NCBI GenBank assembly: GCA_965226155.1
Contig: OZ245331.1
Location: forward strand, 124,001 to 188,000
Length of the DNA: 64,000 nucleotides
Direction of reading: 5' to 3'
Origin: G965226155 sp965226155
Lineage (GTDB): Bacteria > Pseudomonadota > Gammaproteobacteria > Eutrophobiales > Eutrophobiaceae
The notes below the pieces were generated by a model that saw only the letters and a program-made list of their open reading frames with translations, searched no databases and had not been told where the DNA came from. This document shows positions 26,143 to 35,347 of this stretch, piece by piece (position 1 is the stretch's first letter; each line of letters opens with the position of its first letter). Both the position numbers and the translations under genes were made by a program.

Positions 26143-27558
26143 ATGATAATCAAGCTATCTAGCATCATCTCTAGATCAGTATTCATCATTATTATGATGA
26201 GCCTGATTTCTTGCATGGGAACTAGAACGAATTTGGATACCATCAAGGAAAATGGGGTTATTCGTTTTATTACCATCTACAGTCCATCCACATATTACAT
26301 CGACACCAAAAATGAAACAGGGTTTGAATATGAACTAGCAAGACTGTTTGCCGACCAGCTTGACATTGAACTAGAAATTATCGTTGCTAAAAATAAATCT
26401 GAAGTAATTGAATTTTTAAAAGCGGGCAAAGCAGATATCGCAGCAGGATTGTTGAAGCCATTAGTCACAAATGATGAATCTGTACTATTTGGGCCTGACT
26501 ATTTTTCTGTAAATCAACAGGTTGTTTACCGAAACGGAATAGACCGTCCGCGTACATTGAACGACCTTTACCCTTTCCAGCTGCATTTCGTAGAAGGCAG
26601 TATCAGCTCAGACGACTTGATAGAATTTAAAAATAAATTTCCGAGCTTTAATTGGAAAAGCCATAAAGACAAAAGTAATACCGATTTACTGGATTTAATC
26701 GAAAAAAAAGAAATCTCCTACGCATTGGTCTATTCAAATGAACTTACGATGGCACAGCAGACCTATCCAGAGTTACGTGCTGGGTTCGAATTATCCAAGA
26801 CCGGACCATTAGCATGGGTCACAAATAACGTAGATAACGAAACTTTACTTCTTGAGATAGAAAAATTTTATAAAACCATTAATAAAAATAATCAGCTGGC
26901 GGAGTTGATCGATAAATACTACGGGCCGATACAGAAATTTGATTATGTTGATCAACTTAAATTTATCGAACGGTTTTCAACACGATTACCTAACTACGAG
27001 TCTTACTTCAGGCAAACGGCAAAGACATATGATTTAGACTGGCGTTTTCTCGCCGCAATGAGCTACCAGGAATCTCATTGGAACGAAAGAGCACGTTCAC
27101 CATCCGGCGTTAGGGGAATGATGATGCTGACTCTGGATACAGCAAAGCAAGTGAAAGTAACTAATCGACTTGATCCACAGCAAAGTATCCAAGGTGGGGC
27201 GAGATATATCAGACAGTTAATTGGAAGAATCCCAGAGCGCATACAGGAACCGGACCGCATATGGCTGGCGCTTGCCGCCTATAATGTCGGCTTCGGTCAT
27301 CTTGAAGATGCAAGAATAATTACAGAAATACAGGGAAGGAATCCAGACAAGTGGCAGGAAGTTAAAACATCACTACCACTCCTTACACAGCAGAAATGGT
27401 ATAAACAAACTGCGAATGGCTACGCTAGAGGAAATGAACCTGTTAAATACGTCGATAATATTCGAAAATATTACAATACACTTGTTCAATTGACTAAGCC
27501 GGATTTCAATCATGATGAACCGATAGAGATTATCGACGTTAATTCTCGGATACTATAA
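26143..27558 (+). CDS. mltF: Membrane-bound lytic murein transglycosylase F
   Basis: The 471-aa protein has a lipoprotein-type leader ending in LISC (Cys near residue 24). A periplasmic solute-binding-protein-like domain follows (about 30-265, starting LDTIKENGVIRFITIYSPST). The lytic transglycosylase domain has catalytic E310 in SYQESHWNERA, then SPSGVRGMMML and LAAYNVGFGH. The enzyme cleaves peptidoglycan glycan strands to 1,6-anhydro products at the outer membrane. E. coli MltF is 518 aa and shares this layout. It is 25 bases ahead of srkA, but the two functions are not known to be linked. Confidence 0.93.
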   Translation: MIIKLSSIISRSVFIIIMMSLISCMGTRTNLDTIKENGVIRFITIYSPSTYYIDTKNETGFEYELARLFADQLDIELEIIVAKNKSEVIEFLKAGKADIAAGLLKPLVTNDESVLFGPDYFSVNQQVVYRNGIDRPRTLNDLYPFQLHFVEGSISSDDLIEFKNKFPSFNWKSHKDKSNTDLLDLIEKKEISYALVYSNELTMAQQTYPELRAGFELSKTGPLAWVTNNVDNETLLLEIEKFYKTINKNNQLAELIDKYYGPIQKFDYVDQLKFIERFSTRLPNYESYFRQTAKTYDLDWRFLAAMSYQESHWNERARSPSGVRGMMMLTLDTAKQVKVTNRLDPQQSIQGGARYIRQLIGRIPERIQEPDRIWLALAAYNVGFGHLEDARIITEIQGRNPDKWQEVKTSLPLLTQQKWYKQTANGYARGNEPVKYVDNIRKYYNTLVQLTKPDFNHDEPIEIIDVNSRIL

Positions 27559-27583
27559 ATTAGTTGCTGATACAATCCGGGCA

Positions 27584-28570
27584 ATGGACGCTGAAGAACC
27601 TTATCGAAATCTGGCGCCTGACGATATTTTAAATGCTGTAGAACAGGCTGGGTACCATTGTGACGGCCGTATCCTTGCACTTAACAGTTACGAAAATCGG
27701 GTTTATCAGGTAGGCATTGAAGAGGAAAAACCTGTCATTGCCAAATTCTATAGACCAGCTCGATGGTCTGATGAGTCCATCCTCGAAGAACACCACTTTT
27801 CCATTGCGCTTGCTGAACGCGAGATCCCTGTGATCGCACCGCTAATAAAAGATGACAAGACACTTTTCCATATATCGTCATTCCGTTTAGCACTTTATCC
27901 CCGTGTAGGTGGACGAGCGCCCGAACTAGACAACCCGGAACATTTACTGCAACTGGGCAGGACTATTGCCAGGCTACACTTGATGGGTGAAACTGAAGAC
28001 TTTAAATACCGACCAGAATTAAATGTCAGTTCATATGCTGTTGATTCCAGTAATTACCTGTTGGAGAACAACTTTATCCCAGATGATCTGACTGATGCCT
28101 ATGAAACCCTAACCGGTGATTTGATAAAACGCATTGATAGCTGTTTCAAGTCTGCAGATCCAGTTCGTTATATCCGAATACATGGAGATTGCCATCTTGG
28201 AAATATTCTTTGGAACAACGACGCCCCGTTTCTGGTGGATTTTGACGATGCCAGGATGGGACCTGCGATCCAGGATTTATGGATGCTGTTATCTGGCGAC
28301 CGCTCCTATATGACAGCGAGGCTATGTGATCTGCTAGAAGGTTATAGTGAATTTCGTCAATTCGATCCTCGTGAACTGCATTTGATCGAAGCATTAAGAA
28401 CGTTAAGGATGATCAACTATGCTGGTTGGATTGCCCAACGTTGGAACGACCCTGCCTTTCCGTTGGCATTCCCGTGGTTCAATACCCAGATCTACTGGCA
28501 GGATCATATTCTTAGTTTACGAGAACAAGCAGCGATGATGGATGAACCACCACTAGAGTGGGATCCATAG
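27584..28570 (+). CDS. srkA: Stress response kinase A (YihE/RdoA)
   Basis: The 328-aa protein matches E. coli SrkA in length and motifs. NSYENRVYQVGIEEEKP and VIAKFYRPARW give the nucleotide lysine, IHGDCHLGNILW is the catalytic loop, and VDFDDARMGPAIQDLWML is the metal-binding segment. The enzyme is a cytoplasmic Ser/Thr kinase of the aminoglycoside-phosphotransferase fold that counters stress-triggered cell death in E. coli. It follows mltF closely and converges with lexA, 28 bases between the stops. Confidence 0.93.
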   Translation: MDAEEPYRNLAPDDILNAVEQAGYHCDGRILALNSYENRVYQVGIEEEKPVIAKFYRPARWSDESILEEHHFSIALAEREIPVIAPLIKDDKTLFHISSFRLALYPRVGGRAPELDNPEHLLQLGRTIARLHLMGETEDFKYRPELNVSSYAVDSSNYLLENNFIPDDLTDAYETLTGDLIKRIDSCFKSADPVRYIRIHGDCHLGNILWNNDAPFLVDFDDARMGPAIQDLWMLLSGDRSYMTARLCDLLEGYSEFRQFDPRELHLIEALRTLRMINYAGWIAQRWNDPAFPLAFPWFNTQIYWQDHILSLREQAAMMDEPPLEWDP

Positions 28571-28598
28571 AAATCTGGTGTTAGAAGTCTGACCCTTT

Positions 28599-29192
28599 TT
28601 AATAAATCCGTACCTGCCCCACTACCACTCCTTGTATATGTACCCTGTTGGTTGGGTAGATCATGGAATTCAGCGAGGGATTATCAGGGACCAGTTCGAT
28701 CCTATCGCCGTGCTTCCTTAGACGTTTTAACGTCACTTCCTCGTTATCGATCAGTGCCACCACAATATCGCCATTTTCTGCGGTATTGGATTTTTTTATC
28801 ACAACCAGGTCACCATCGAGGATACCGGCATCGGTCATGGAATCGCCTGCTACCTTAAGAACGAAGCGATCCGGGCCCAATAGCAAATCAGAAAAATTGA
28901 CCTCTTCCTGATCCGTGATCGCTTCAATAGGTTTTCCGGCAGCAATGCGCCCTTCCAGCGGTAGGATAGTTAGCCGCCTGTCGCGTTCACCGGTCAGGCG
29001 AATACCACGCCAGCCACGACCGGTACGGCGCAAATGTTTCTTCTTGATCAGTGATTCTACATAACGGTGAACCGTGCCCTTAGAGTTTATGTTGAGTGCC
29101 TCACCGATCTCTTTCAAAGTCGGCCCGTGACCATTCTGGGCGATATACTGGGTGATAAATTGTAAAAGCTTTTCTTCGAGCCGAGTAAGCAT
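28599..29192 (-). CDS. lexA: SOS repressor LexA
   Basis: The 197-aa protein has an N-terminal winged helix (PTLKEIGEALNINSKGTVHR), the self-cleavage site A85-G86 in RIAAGKP, catalytic Ser118 in AGDSMTD and Lys156 in VTLKRL. RecA filaments trigger its autocleavage, releasing the SOS genes. The upstream TTG in frame (29204) is part of the ribosome site GGAGA, so ATG 29192 is chosen. Its promoter overlaps direct-repeat operator boxes, implying autoregulation. An IS1595 transposon sits just behind the promoter. Confidence 0.96.
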   Translation of the reverse strand: MLTRLEEKLLQFITQYIAQNGHGPTLKEIGEALNINSKGTVHRYVESLIKKKHLRRTGRGWRGIRLTGERDRRLTILPLEGRIAAGKPIEAITDQEEVNFSDLLLGPDRFVLKVAGDSMTDAGILDGDLVVIKKSNTAENGDIVVALIDNEEVTLKRLRKHGDRIELVPDNPSLNSMIYPTNRVHIQGVVVGQVRIY

Positions 29193-29202
29193 AATATTCT
29201 CC

Positions 29203-29247
29203 AAAAGTTCTCTTTTTAAGAATAGAGAACTTTTAGAGAACTTACAA
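29203..29247 (-). promoter_or_regulatory. lexA promoter with GTTC-N7-GTTC operator
   Basis: On the minus strand, TTGTAA (29247-29242), a 17-base spacer and TATTCT (29224-29219) form a promoter. The spacer contains AGTTCTCT twice with an 11-base period, giving GTTC-N7-GTTC, and an inverted AGAGAACTTTT (complement at 29203-29213) lies past the -10. The direct-repeat form is the one known for alphaproteobacterial LexA. Confidence 0.7.
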
Positions 29248-29270
29248 GCGAAATTTGGGCAATTATATAC

Positions 29271-29299
29271 TTGACGTACCTATAATTCTAGCATAATAT
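29271..29299 (+). promoter_or_regulatory. Promoter inside the left end of the IS1595 transposon
   Basis: TTGACG (29271-29276), a 17-base spacer and TAATAT (29294-29299) make a near-consensus sigma70 promoter that starts in the terminal repeat and points to the transposase, whose ATG is 41 bases past the -10. Confidence 0.7.
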
Positions 29300-29339
29300 A
29301 GATACATAACGTACCTACCCCCGATACAGGATAACATAA

Positions 29340-30266
29340 ATGCTTGATTTAACGAATAAAATATATCTTGACAAGGATTCTGCTAGAAAGCACTTAGAGG
29401 GCATTAGATGGCCAAATGGCCCCTTCTGCCCCCATTGTGGCGAGGCTGAGAACGTCAAGCCACTCAAGGGTAAATCTCACCGCCCCGGACTGCATAAATG
29501 CTATTCCTGTAAGGGTAATTTTAGTGTCACTGTGGGGACAGTTTTTGAACGATCCAAGATACCTCTTAACAAGTGGATACTGGCCTCTCACCTGATGGCA
29601 TCCAGCAAGAAAGGGATCAGCGCCCATCAGTTACATCATCAGTTAGGTGTTACCTATAAAACTGCATGGTTTATGGAACATCGTCTGCGTGAAGCCATGC
29701 GCGTAAAAATCTCATTCGGAAAGATAAACGATCCAGACAAAATGGGTGGTGACGATTCAACCGTTGAAGTTGACGAAACCTATATCGGACGCACAACCAG
29801 ACGTAAGAGTGATAAGCCAAAAGCCCTATATAATAACAAAGAAAAAGTATTAACCCTGGTTGAAAGAGGCGGCCATGCCCGTTCGTTCCATGTTTCCGCC
29901 GTGAATGCAAAAACCCTAAGACCAATAATGCTAAAACAGATAAATCAAAATACAACTATCTACACGGATGATGCGCTACATCATCGAAGTAATAAAAAGT
30001 TTTTTAAAAAGCATGACTCTGTAAACCACTCAGCTTATGAGTATGTGCGTGCTGGCGTACACACGAACACAATAGAAAACTATTTTTCAATCCTGAAACG
30101 TGGTCTTAATGGTGTTTATCAGCATGTATCCCCGGAACACCTGAAACGTTATCTGGCTGAGTATGACTTCCGGTACAACTACCGCCAGAAACTAGGCTAT
30201 GACGATATGGATCGTGCCAATATGCTACTCAAAGGCATTGAAGGTAAACGACTGATGTACAGGTGA
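29340..30266 (+). CDS. IS1595-family (ISXO2-like) transposase
   Basis: The 308-aa protein has an N-terminal zinc ribbon (CPHCGEAE, then HKCYSCKGNFSVTVGT), the helical DNA-binding region (HQLHHQLGVTYKTAWFMEHR), and the catalytic core: VEVDETYIGRTTRRK, IYTDDALHH, then HTNTIENYFSILKRG. Family length and motif order are normal and the frame is open. It acts on the 27-bp ends of its own transposon. Confidence 0.95.
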   Translation: MLDLTNKIYLDKDSARKHLEGIRWPNGPFCPHCGEAENVKPLKGKSHRPGLHKCYSCKGNFSVTVGTVFERSKIPLNKWILASHLMASSKKGISAHQLHHQLGVTYKTAWFMEHRLREAMRVKISFGKINDPDKMGGDDSTVEVDETYIGRTTRRKSDKPKALYNNKEKVLTLVERGGHARSFHVSAVNAKTLRPIMLKQINQNTTIYTDDALHHRSNKKFFKKHDSVNHSAYEYVRAGVHTNTIENYFSILKRGLNGVYQHVSPEHLKRYLAEYDFRYNYRQKLGYDDMDRANMLLKGIEGKRLMYR

Positions 30267-30369
30267 CTAACCCACAATAAACCATTCTTTCCCAAACAAA
30301 CCTATCTCAGCCCTAAGCAACTACCCTTGGAATTTGAGTAGTTACATTAAAGCGCCCCTCCACCTACTT

Positions 30370-30528
30370 CTATTTCTCCTTCATTTCCTCATGTGTTTGA
30401 GGGGGTGTATTAAGCATAGATTCCAGAATCTCGTCACCTTGCCTAAATTTAATGCGATCTTGTTTAAGACTTCTTGATTTATGCTTTTCAAGCCTGACTT
30501 TGGTTTTTCTGTCTCTGTCTTTTGTCAT
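30370..30528 (-). CDS. Small basic protein, transposon passenger
   Basis: A 52-aa frame starts one base after the stop of the 72-aa gene (MTKDRDRKTKVRLEKHKSRS) and ends HEEMKEK. It is very basic at the N-terminus and acidic at the C-terminus, with no recognised domain. Its coupling to the upstream gene makes it a credible third gene of the passenger operon, but it is too short for certainty. Confidence 0.45.
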   Translation of the reverse strand: MTKDRDRKTKVRLEKHKSRSLKQDRIKFRQGDEILESMLNTPPQTHEEMKEK

Positions 30529-30529
30529 T

Positions 30530-30748
30530 TTAATTCAATTGTTTATCCTTTGATTCGTCATCGCTAGATTTGTGTTTTTTAATAAGTTCATTTACAAATT
30601 TATCGGTGTCGCCGATTGATGCATTCAAATTAGTTTCTTGTTCCTTCTGGTATCTATTATAGGTTTCATTTAGCTTATTAATAATTGAGTCATTAACTCT
30701 CACCAAAGACTCCGGTTTACCCACTATTGTTGAATCAATAATTGTCAT
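30530..30748 (-). CDS. Small helical protein, transposon passenger
   Basis: The 72-aa protein is charged and probably an all-helical coiled coil (NDSIINKLNETYNRYQKEQE, then a Lys/Asp-rich tail). I do not recognise it. It lies 92 bases downstream of the Ntn-hydrolase gene inside the transposon and one base before the 52-aa frame. A helper or inhibitor of the hydrolase is possible, but nothing in the sequence shows it. Confidence 0.5.
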   Translation of the reverse strand: MTIIDSTIVGKPESLVRVNDSIINKLNETYNRYQKEQETNLNASIGDTDKFVNELIKKHKSSDDESKDKQLN

Positions 30749-30840
30749 ATCTGTAGCAGATCCAATCCCCGGCGCAACTTCTGCCCTCCTTTTGCGGCAA
30801 AAGTCAAAAACAGCGATTTGCTAAAGGGCATATTTCTATC

Positions 30841-31527
30841 CTATTTATTAAACATAAATAATGACTGTGCGTGCCACTCTCCAGCTCCTATTGCAGCAAA
30901 CCCAACTGCAACTTGACATACTATTTTGCCAGGATCTTTAACCGTATAAATATGTACATATCCCTTAGGATCGACTCCGGAAATAATTGCATGCGCACTA
31001 ATTCCGTTTCCTTCAAGCTTATACATTATGTTATCAATCGTTTCCTGAGACATATGTTTTTGATTTTGAAAAAATGATTCTATAGTAAGACCAAGCGGGC
31101 TTAAGTATTTTAATTCCGCCTGTTCTCTTCGATAACGAGAAAATACCTCACTATAAACTTCTGCCGCCCGTTTTACGGTTACATCTACTTCACCTTCTAA
31201 TAAATCGAACGTATCATTTACAACTGATATTTGGAAAGAGGCATCACCAGCAACCAACGCTAAAATTCCAGTATGAAGTGTAGCCACTTTTGTTTGGTAT
31301 GGTTCAAATTGAATATCACCAGAAGTTAACATTCTGTCTGTTGCCGTAATTAACATTGGATAATTATAATTATCCAATTCAAACACACTCATTGATGCTA
31401 TACAGATTGTCACAGGTACTAGCCTCCGTTCTTTTGAATCCAAACACACATTACTTTCATCATATAATTCTGGATTGCAAGCGGATGACACTATTTCATT
31501 AATATTTGTCGGCGTATTATTTGTCAT
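30841..31527 (-). CDS. Proteasome-fold Ntn-hydrolase-like passenger protein
   Basis: The 228-aa protein resembles the 20S proteasome/HslV fold. VPVTICIASMSV contains a candidate nucleophile Thr, LITATDRMLTSGDI corresponds to the strand with the conserved Asp, KVATLHTGILALVAGDA matches the Lys-containing strand and the helix start, and a helical region plus GNGISAHAIISGVDPKGYVH follow. The candidate Thr lies about 40 residues in, so a cleaved propeptide or a later start would be needed. The annotated ATG overlaps the last base of the right terminal repeat and lacks a ribosome site, so the true start is uncertain. No unfoldase (HslU) is present. Peptidase or amidohydrolase activity is inference. 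Confidence 0.6.
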   Translation of the reverse strand: MTNNTPTNINEIVSSACNPELYDESNVCLDSKERRLVPVTICIASMSVFELDNYNYPMLITATDRMLTSGDIQFEPYQTKVATLHTGILALVAGDASFQISVVNDTFDLLEGEVDVTVKRAAEVYSEVFSRYRREQAELKYLSPLGLTIESFFQNQKHMSQETIDNIMYKLEGNGISAHAIISGVDPKGYVHIYTVKDPGKIVCQVAVGFAAIGAGEWHAQSLFMFNK

Positions 31528-31695
31528 ATAGGTACGTCAAGTATATAATTGCCGAAATTTGTGTCCGACAGCTATGAACGGGAAAATCCCAGTAATTCTG
31601 CATTACGATGAAAATTCACGCACTGTTAAAGCGCCAGGTTAATGTGCTATATCTTCTAAAGCAGATAAATTGATAATCTCAATCGGGAGTAAGCT

Positions 31696-32094
31696 GTGGA
31701 AAAGAAACAAGTAAAGAAAACTGAGGATGAATGGAAAGAACAACTGTCACCGGAACAATATCAAGTCTGCCGACAGAAAGGTACGGAACGTGCCTTCACA
31801 GGCAAATATCATGACAGCAAGGATGAGGGGACATATTGTTGCAGCTGTTGTGGCAAGGCCTTATTCAGTTCTGAGACAAAATTTGAATCCGGTAGCGGTT
31901 GGCCGAGCTTTTATTCACCTATGGATGAAAGTGCAATTAAGACTGAAACAGATAGCGGCCATGGTATGCAACGGACTGAGGTAATGTGTAGCGATTGTGA
32001 CGCCCATCTTGGGCATGTATTTAATGACGGTCCAAATCCGACCGGTCTACGTTACTGTATTAACTCTGTTTCCCTGGATTTGGATAAAGAATAG
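31696..32094 (+). CDS. msrB: Peptide-methionine (R)-S-oxide reductase
   Basis: The 132-aa protein reduces methionine-R-sulfoxide in proteins. It has the two zinc CxxC pairs ([10 protein letters not shown] and [12 protein letters not shown]), the substrate-pocket segment [11 protein letters not shown], and the catalytic Cys in [10 protein letters not shown]. The length is that of stand-alone MsrB. The start is GTG at 31696, preceded by GGGAG at 31685-31689. It is the first host gene beyond the IS1595 transposon and converges with the YceI gene. Confidence 0.96.
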   Translation: MEKKQVKKTEDEWKEQLSPEQYQVCRQKGTERAFTGKYHDSKDEGTYCCSCCGKALFSSETKFESGSGWPSFYSPMDESAIKTETDSGHGMQRTEVMCSDCDAHLGHVFNDGPNPTGLRYCINSVSLDLDKE

Positions 32095-32146
32095 AACAAT
32101 GGGATCGTATATATCTACAATCCCACTATTCTGAAATGAAAAGGAT

Positions 32147-32716
32147 TTATTTCCGTAACACGCCTTCCACATTAAGACGTATATTAACTTTGGCTCCAAT
32201 TATTGGTGCGTTGTAACCCATACCATACTCAGTTCGATCAATCATCGTTGTCGCTACAAATCCAGCCCTGGACTTACCCATGAATGCACCGACTTTATTG
32301 AAATCTACCTTCAACGTCACTGGTTTAGTTTGGCCAAGAAATGTCAGGTCTCCCATCACATCCATGGTCTTGTCACCAGTTTGTTTCACACCCGTACTTT
32401 TAAAGGTGATGGTTGGATGCCCTTCCACATTCAAATAGTTTTTTGAGGACATGTGCCCATTCCAGGTGTCATCATTAAAATCAACACTATTAGTGTTAAT
32501 CGTCACATTGATACTGGAACTTTCCATATCATTTTCATCAAATTCAAGCACGCCTTCAAAATCATTAAATGTTCCTATTGGATCGGAAAACCCTGCATGG
32601 GTGGCTGAAAAAATGATCTGAGTATGACGCTTATCAAGATCATAAGTACCGGCAAACACCGAGCTGCCAATTAGAGCAGTAAATACTGTACAAATAGTTA
32701 ATATTATTTTCTTCAT
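32147..32716 (-). CDS. YceI-family periplasmic protein
   Basis: The 189-aa protein has a Sec signal peptide (cleavage after VFA near residue 22) and the YceI lipocalin-like barrel: GTYDLDKRHTQIIFSATHAG, GTFNDFEGVLEFDE, TITFKSTGV and RTEYGMGYN. YceI proteins bind isoprenoid-type ligands in the periplasm, and some are induced at high pH. It stands alone with 192 bp of AT-rich promoter region upstream. Confidence 0.92.
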   Translation of the reverse strand: MKKIILTICTVFTALIGSSVFAGTYDLDKRHTQIIFSATHAGFSDPIGTFNDFEGVLEFDENDMESSSINVTINTNSVDFNDDTWNGHMSSKNYLNVEGHPTITFKSTGVKQTGDKTMDVMGDLTFLGQTKPVTLKVDFNKVGAFMGKSRAGFVATTMIDRTEYGMGYNAPIIGAKVNIRLNVEGVLRK

Positions 32717-32908
32717 TATTTAATCCTGCCTTATTAATTAAAAATAGTTTTTAAATTTGAATTCATATTAGAAGTTAAGTTCAAAATTTGAGATAAATCC
32801 GTTTTTGTCCGTGGAATTTTCAAATGGCATTATATAGTTAAAAATAATAGATTATCAACAATTACACTTAATGCAGGGCAATATATTATTAGTATTGCCA
32901 AATCCTGT

Positions 32909-33904
32909 TCATGAACCAGAACTATGTTCAAATTTATGTCTTTTATGCGGTGCGTCGGGGAAGAATTCCGGCCCGATGGGAATGATCCCTGTCGGATTAA
33001 CTTGGGTATGGCTACTATAATAGTGCTGTTTTATTAGGCCAATATTAATTGTCTCTACAACACCTGGCTGTTGATAAAGATCACGTGTATAGCCCCATAG
33101 GTTTGAGTAATCAATTAGACGTTTACGATTGCATTTAAAATGACCAACATAAACCGGATCGAATCTGATTAGTGTGGTGAATAAACGCCAGTCTGCCTCT
33201 GTGATCTGACTGCCGGTAAGATATCGTTGCTTTGCTAAACGTTGTTCAAGCCATTCAAGAGTATCAAATAGTGGGATGACCGCCTCTTCATATGCATCTT
33301 GTGAACTAGCAAACCCTGCTTGGTATACCCCATTGTTAAGGGTATGGTAAATTCGATGATTAAGATTATCGATTTCATCACGTAAGTGTTCGGGATAATA
33401 ATCACCAGGAATTGCTCCAACGCCATCAAAGGCACTGTTAAACATGCGGATAATCTCAGACGATTCATTGGAGACAATAGTATTTTGTTTTTTATCCCAC
33501 AATAATGGTACGGTGGCTCGACCTGTGTAGTGCGGGTCAGCTGCTGTATAAATTTCATAAAAATATTTGGCATTTATTACGGGGTCGGCAATTACACCTT
33601 CACCAGGTAAAAAGGTCCAACCCTCTTTATCCGTATGTGTATTGACCACAGATAAGGAAATCATATCTTCCAACCCCTTAATCTTCCGGAAAATCAATGT
33701 TCGGTTTGCCCATGGACAAGCATAGGCTATATACAAGTGATAACGGTTCGGTTCAGCCTTAAATCCCGCATCACCTGTTGGTCCTACACTACCATCAGCC
33801 GTGATCCAGTTACGAAATCCGGATTCGACACGAACGTAGCGTCCATCAGTTGATTTCGCATCTTTCGAATTGTCATGCCATTTTCCGTCTACCAACATAC
33901 CCAT
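32909..33904 (-). CDS. yqjG: Glutathionyl-hydroquinone reductase
   Basis: The 331-aa Xi-class glutathione transferase has the catalytic Cys in YIAYACPWANRTLIF, SNESSEIIRMFNSAFD for glutathione binding, and the C-terminal helical domain (TEADWRLFTTLIRFDPVYVG). It reduces glutathionyl-hydroquinones, recycling quinones damaged by glutathione. Length and motifs equal E. coli YqjG (328 aa). It is divergent from the alpha-hydroxyacid oxidase genes. Confidence 0.93.
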   Translation of the reverse strand: MGMLVDGKWHDNSKDAKSTDGRYVRVESGFRNWITADGSVGPTGDAGFKAEPNRYHLYIAYACPWANRTLIFRKIKGLEDMISLSVVNTHTDKEGWTFLPGEGVIADPVINAKYFYEIYTAADPHYTGRATVPLLWDKKQNTIVSNESSEIIRMFNSAFDGVGAIPGDYYPEHLRDEIDNLNHRIYHTLNNGVYQAGFASSQDAYEEAVIPLFDTLEWLEQRLAKQRYLTGSQITEADWRLFTTLIRFDPVYVGHFKCNRKRLIDYSNLWGYTRDLYQQPGVVETINIGLIKQHYYSSHTQVNPTGIIPIGPEFFPDAPHKRHKFEHSSGS

Positions 33905-34048
33905 CTTTGTCTCTCACCTGTTATTAAATTCATACCAGAATAACATAGAACATTGTTGGCTTTTCTGTAGTAATATTTAATCGAAACAGCTTCATGATAT
34001 TTATAGAAAATTGCTAGAATAATCTCTTCGTTAACAGGGGGTAAATAA

Positions 34049-35272
34049 ATGTCTGCCGAATTAGGTACTTCGCTGTATCGCCGGAAATTTCTTACTTATC
34101 TTGCTTCCAGTCCCTTGTTTGCAACTATTAATTTTTCTGAAAGGTTGGTGGCCGCAGAAGAAGCCACTGCCAATCTCATTGCAAATCCAGAAGAAGCGCT
34201 CAATGTGTTTGACTTACATGACGTAGCCAAGAATATTCTACCTCCTGCTCACTATGGTTTTGTGGCAACAGGTGTGGATGATGATCTTACTCTGCAGGCA
34301 AACCGAGATGGCTTTTCAAAATTTTACCTGCGTCCTAAACGCATAGTTGATGTGAGTAACGTGGATACCAGCATCAAACTTTTCGGCGACACTTTACGAT
34401 CACCATTTATGTTCTGCCCTATAGGTGGCCACCGTACCTTTAATCCTCTAGGTGAAATAGCGACAGCGAGTGCGGTCAAAACGCGGGATCAGCATATGAT
34501 TTTGTCTACGGTTACCTCAACTGCAATTGAACAAGTTATTGAGGCAAGAGGGAAACCCATTTGGTACCAGCTATATCCTTCGAACAACTGGGAAGTAACG
34601 AAAGGCTTATTAAAACGAGTAGAAGCAGCAGGCTGTCCAGTCGTGGCGCTTACAGTAGACCTCCCCGGTAAACGTAATACTGAAACACACGCCAGATACA
34701 CAAGGTCAGATACTCGAGACTGCTCTGCCTGCCATCAGGAAGAACGTTATTTAGCGCTAATCAACAAACCGATGTTTAAAGGACTGCCATTCGAAGGCGC
34801 GAATGATCTTAGACAGCCCCGCTTTAGTTGGGACATGGTCAAACGGATTCAGGACGAAACTAGGATGAAATTTCTACTAAAAGGCATACTTACACGTGAA
34901 GACGCTGAATTAAGTGTTGAACATGGTGTTGACGGAATAATTGTTTCTAACCACGGAGGGCGTGCTGCCGAAGCTGGTATTGGAACCATAGAGATGCTGC
35001 CAGAGATCATTGCTGGTGTTGATGGCCGTATTCCCGTACTTATCGACAGTGGTTTTCGCAGAGGAACAGATGTCTTTAAGGCACTGGCAATGGGCGCGGC
35101 AGCAGTCGCTGTTGGCCGTCCTTATATATGGGGACTTGCAGCATTTGGTCAGCCTGGCGTCGAAAAAGTCATCGATATTCTGAATGCAGAGTTGTTATCA
35201 GTGATGCAATTAAATGGCACGCCGACTATCAAAGACATAAATAGTAGCCGTATCGATAGATTTGCAGTGTGA
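34049..35272 (+). CDS. FMN-dependent alpha-hydroxyacid oxidase with Tat-like leader, copy 1
   Basis: The 407-aa protein has the alpha-hydroxyacid oxidase core: YFVATGVDD-like entry at about 69-77 (HYGFVATGVDDD), substrate Tyr region, KGILTREDAE with the FMN lysine, VSNHGGRAAE with catalytic His and Arg, and DSGFRRGTDVFKALAMGA. These enzymes oxidise lactate, glycolate or similar acids. Two features are unusual. The N-terminus (SLYRRKFLTYLASSPLF) looks like a twin-arginine export signal. A CxxCH (residues 225-229, RDCSACH) fits a heme c attachment motif. Both are kept in the paralog 75 bases downstream. The ribosome site AGGGGG precedes the ATG. Substrate unknown. Confidence 0.88.
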   Translation: MSAELGTSLYRRKFLTYLASSPLFATINFSERLVAAEEATANLIANPEEALNVFDLHDVAKNILPPAHYGFVATGVDDDLTLQANRDGFSKFYLRPKRIVDVSNVDTSIKLFGDTLRSPFMFCPIGGHRTFNPLGEIATASAVKTRDQHMILSTVTSTAIEQVIEARGKPIWYQLYPSNNWEVTKGLLKRVEAAGCPVVALTVDLPGKRNTETHARYTRSDTRDCSACHQEERYLALINKPMFKGLPFEGANDLRQPRFSWDMVKRIQDETRMKFLLKGILTREDAELSVEHGVDGIIVSNHGGRAAEAGIGTIEMLPEIIAGVDGRIPVLIDSGFRRGTDVFKALAMGAAAVAVGRPYIWGLAAFGQPGVEKVIDILNAELLSVMQLNGTPTIKDINSSRIDRFAV

Positions 35273-35347
35273 TTTAATTGTTAACAGCATCATGGTATAA
35301 ATAGACCATAAAAAATAATATATATTCGCCATCAGAGGGTAATAATA

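Larger units (their letters stand above)
29258..31553 (+). mobile_element. IS1595-family transposon with passenger operon (2296 bp)
   Basis: Perfect 27-bp terminal inverted repeats (29258-29284 and 31527-31553, starting GGCAATTATATACTTGACG) are flanked by the perfect 8-bp duplication GAAATTTG (29250-29257 and 31554-31561). IS1595 elements make 8-bp duplications. The left half holds the transposase on plus; the right half holds three small genes on minus. Flawless ends and duplication point to a recent insertion. It landed three bases from the lexA -35 box. Confidence 0.95.
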
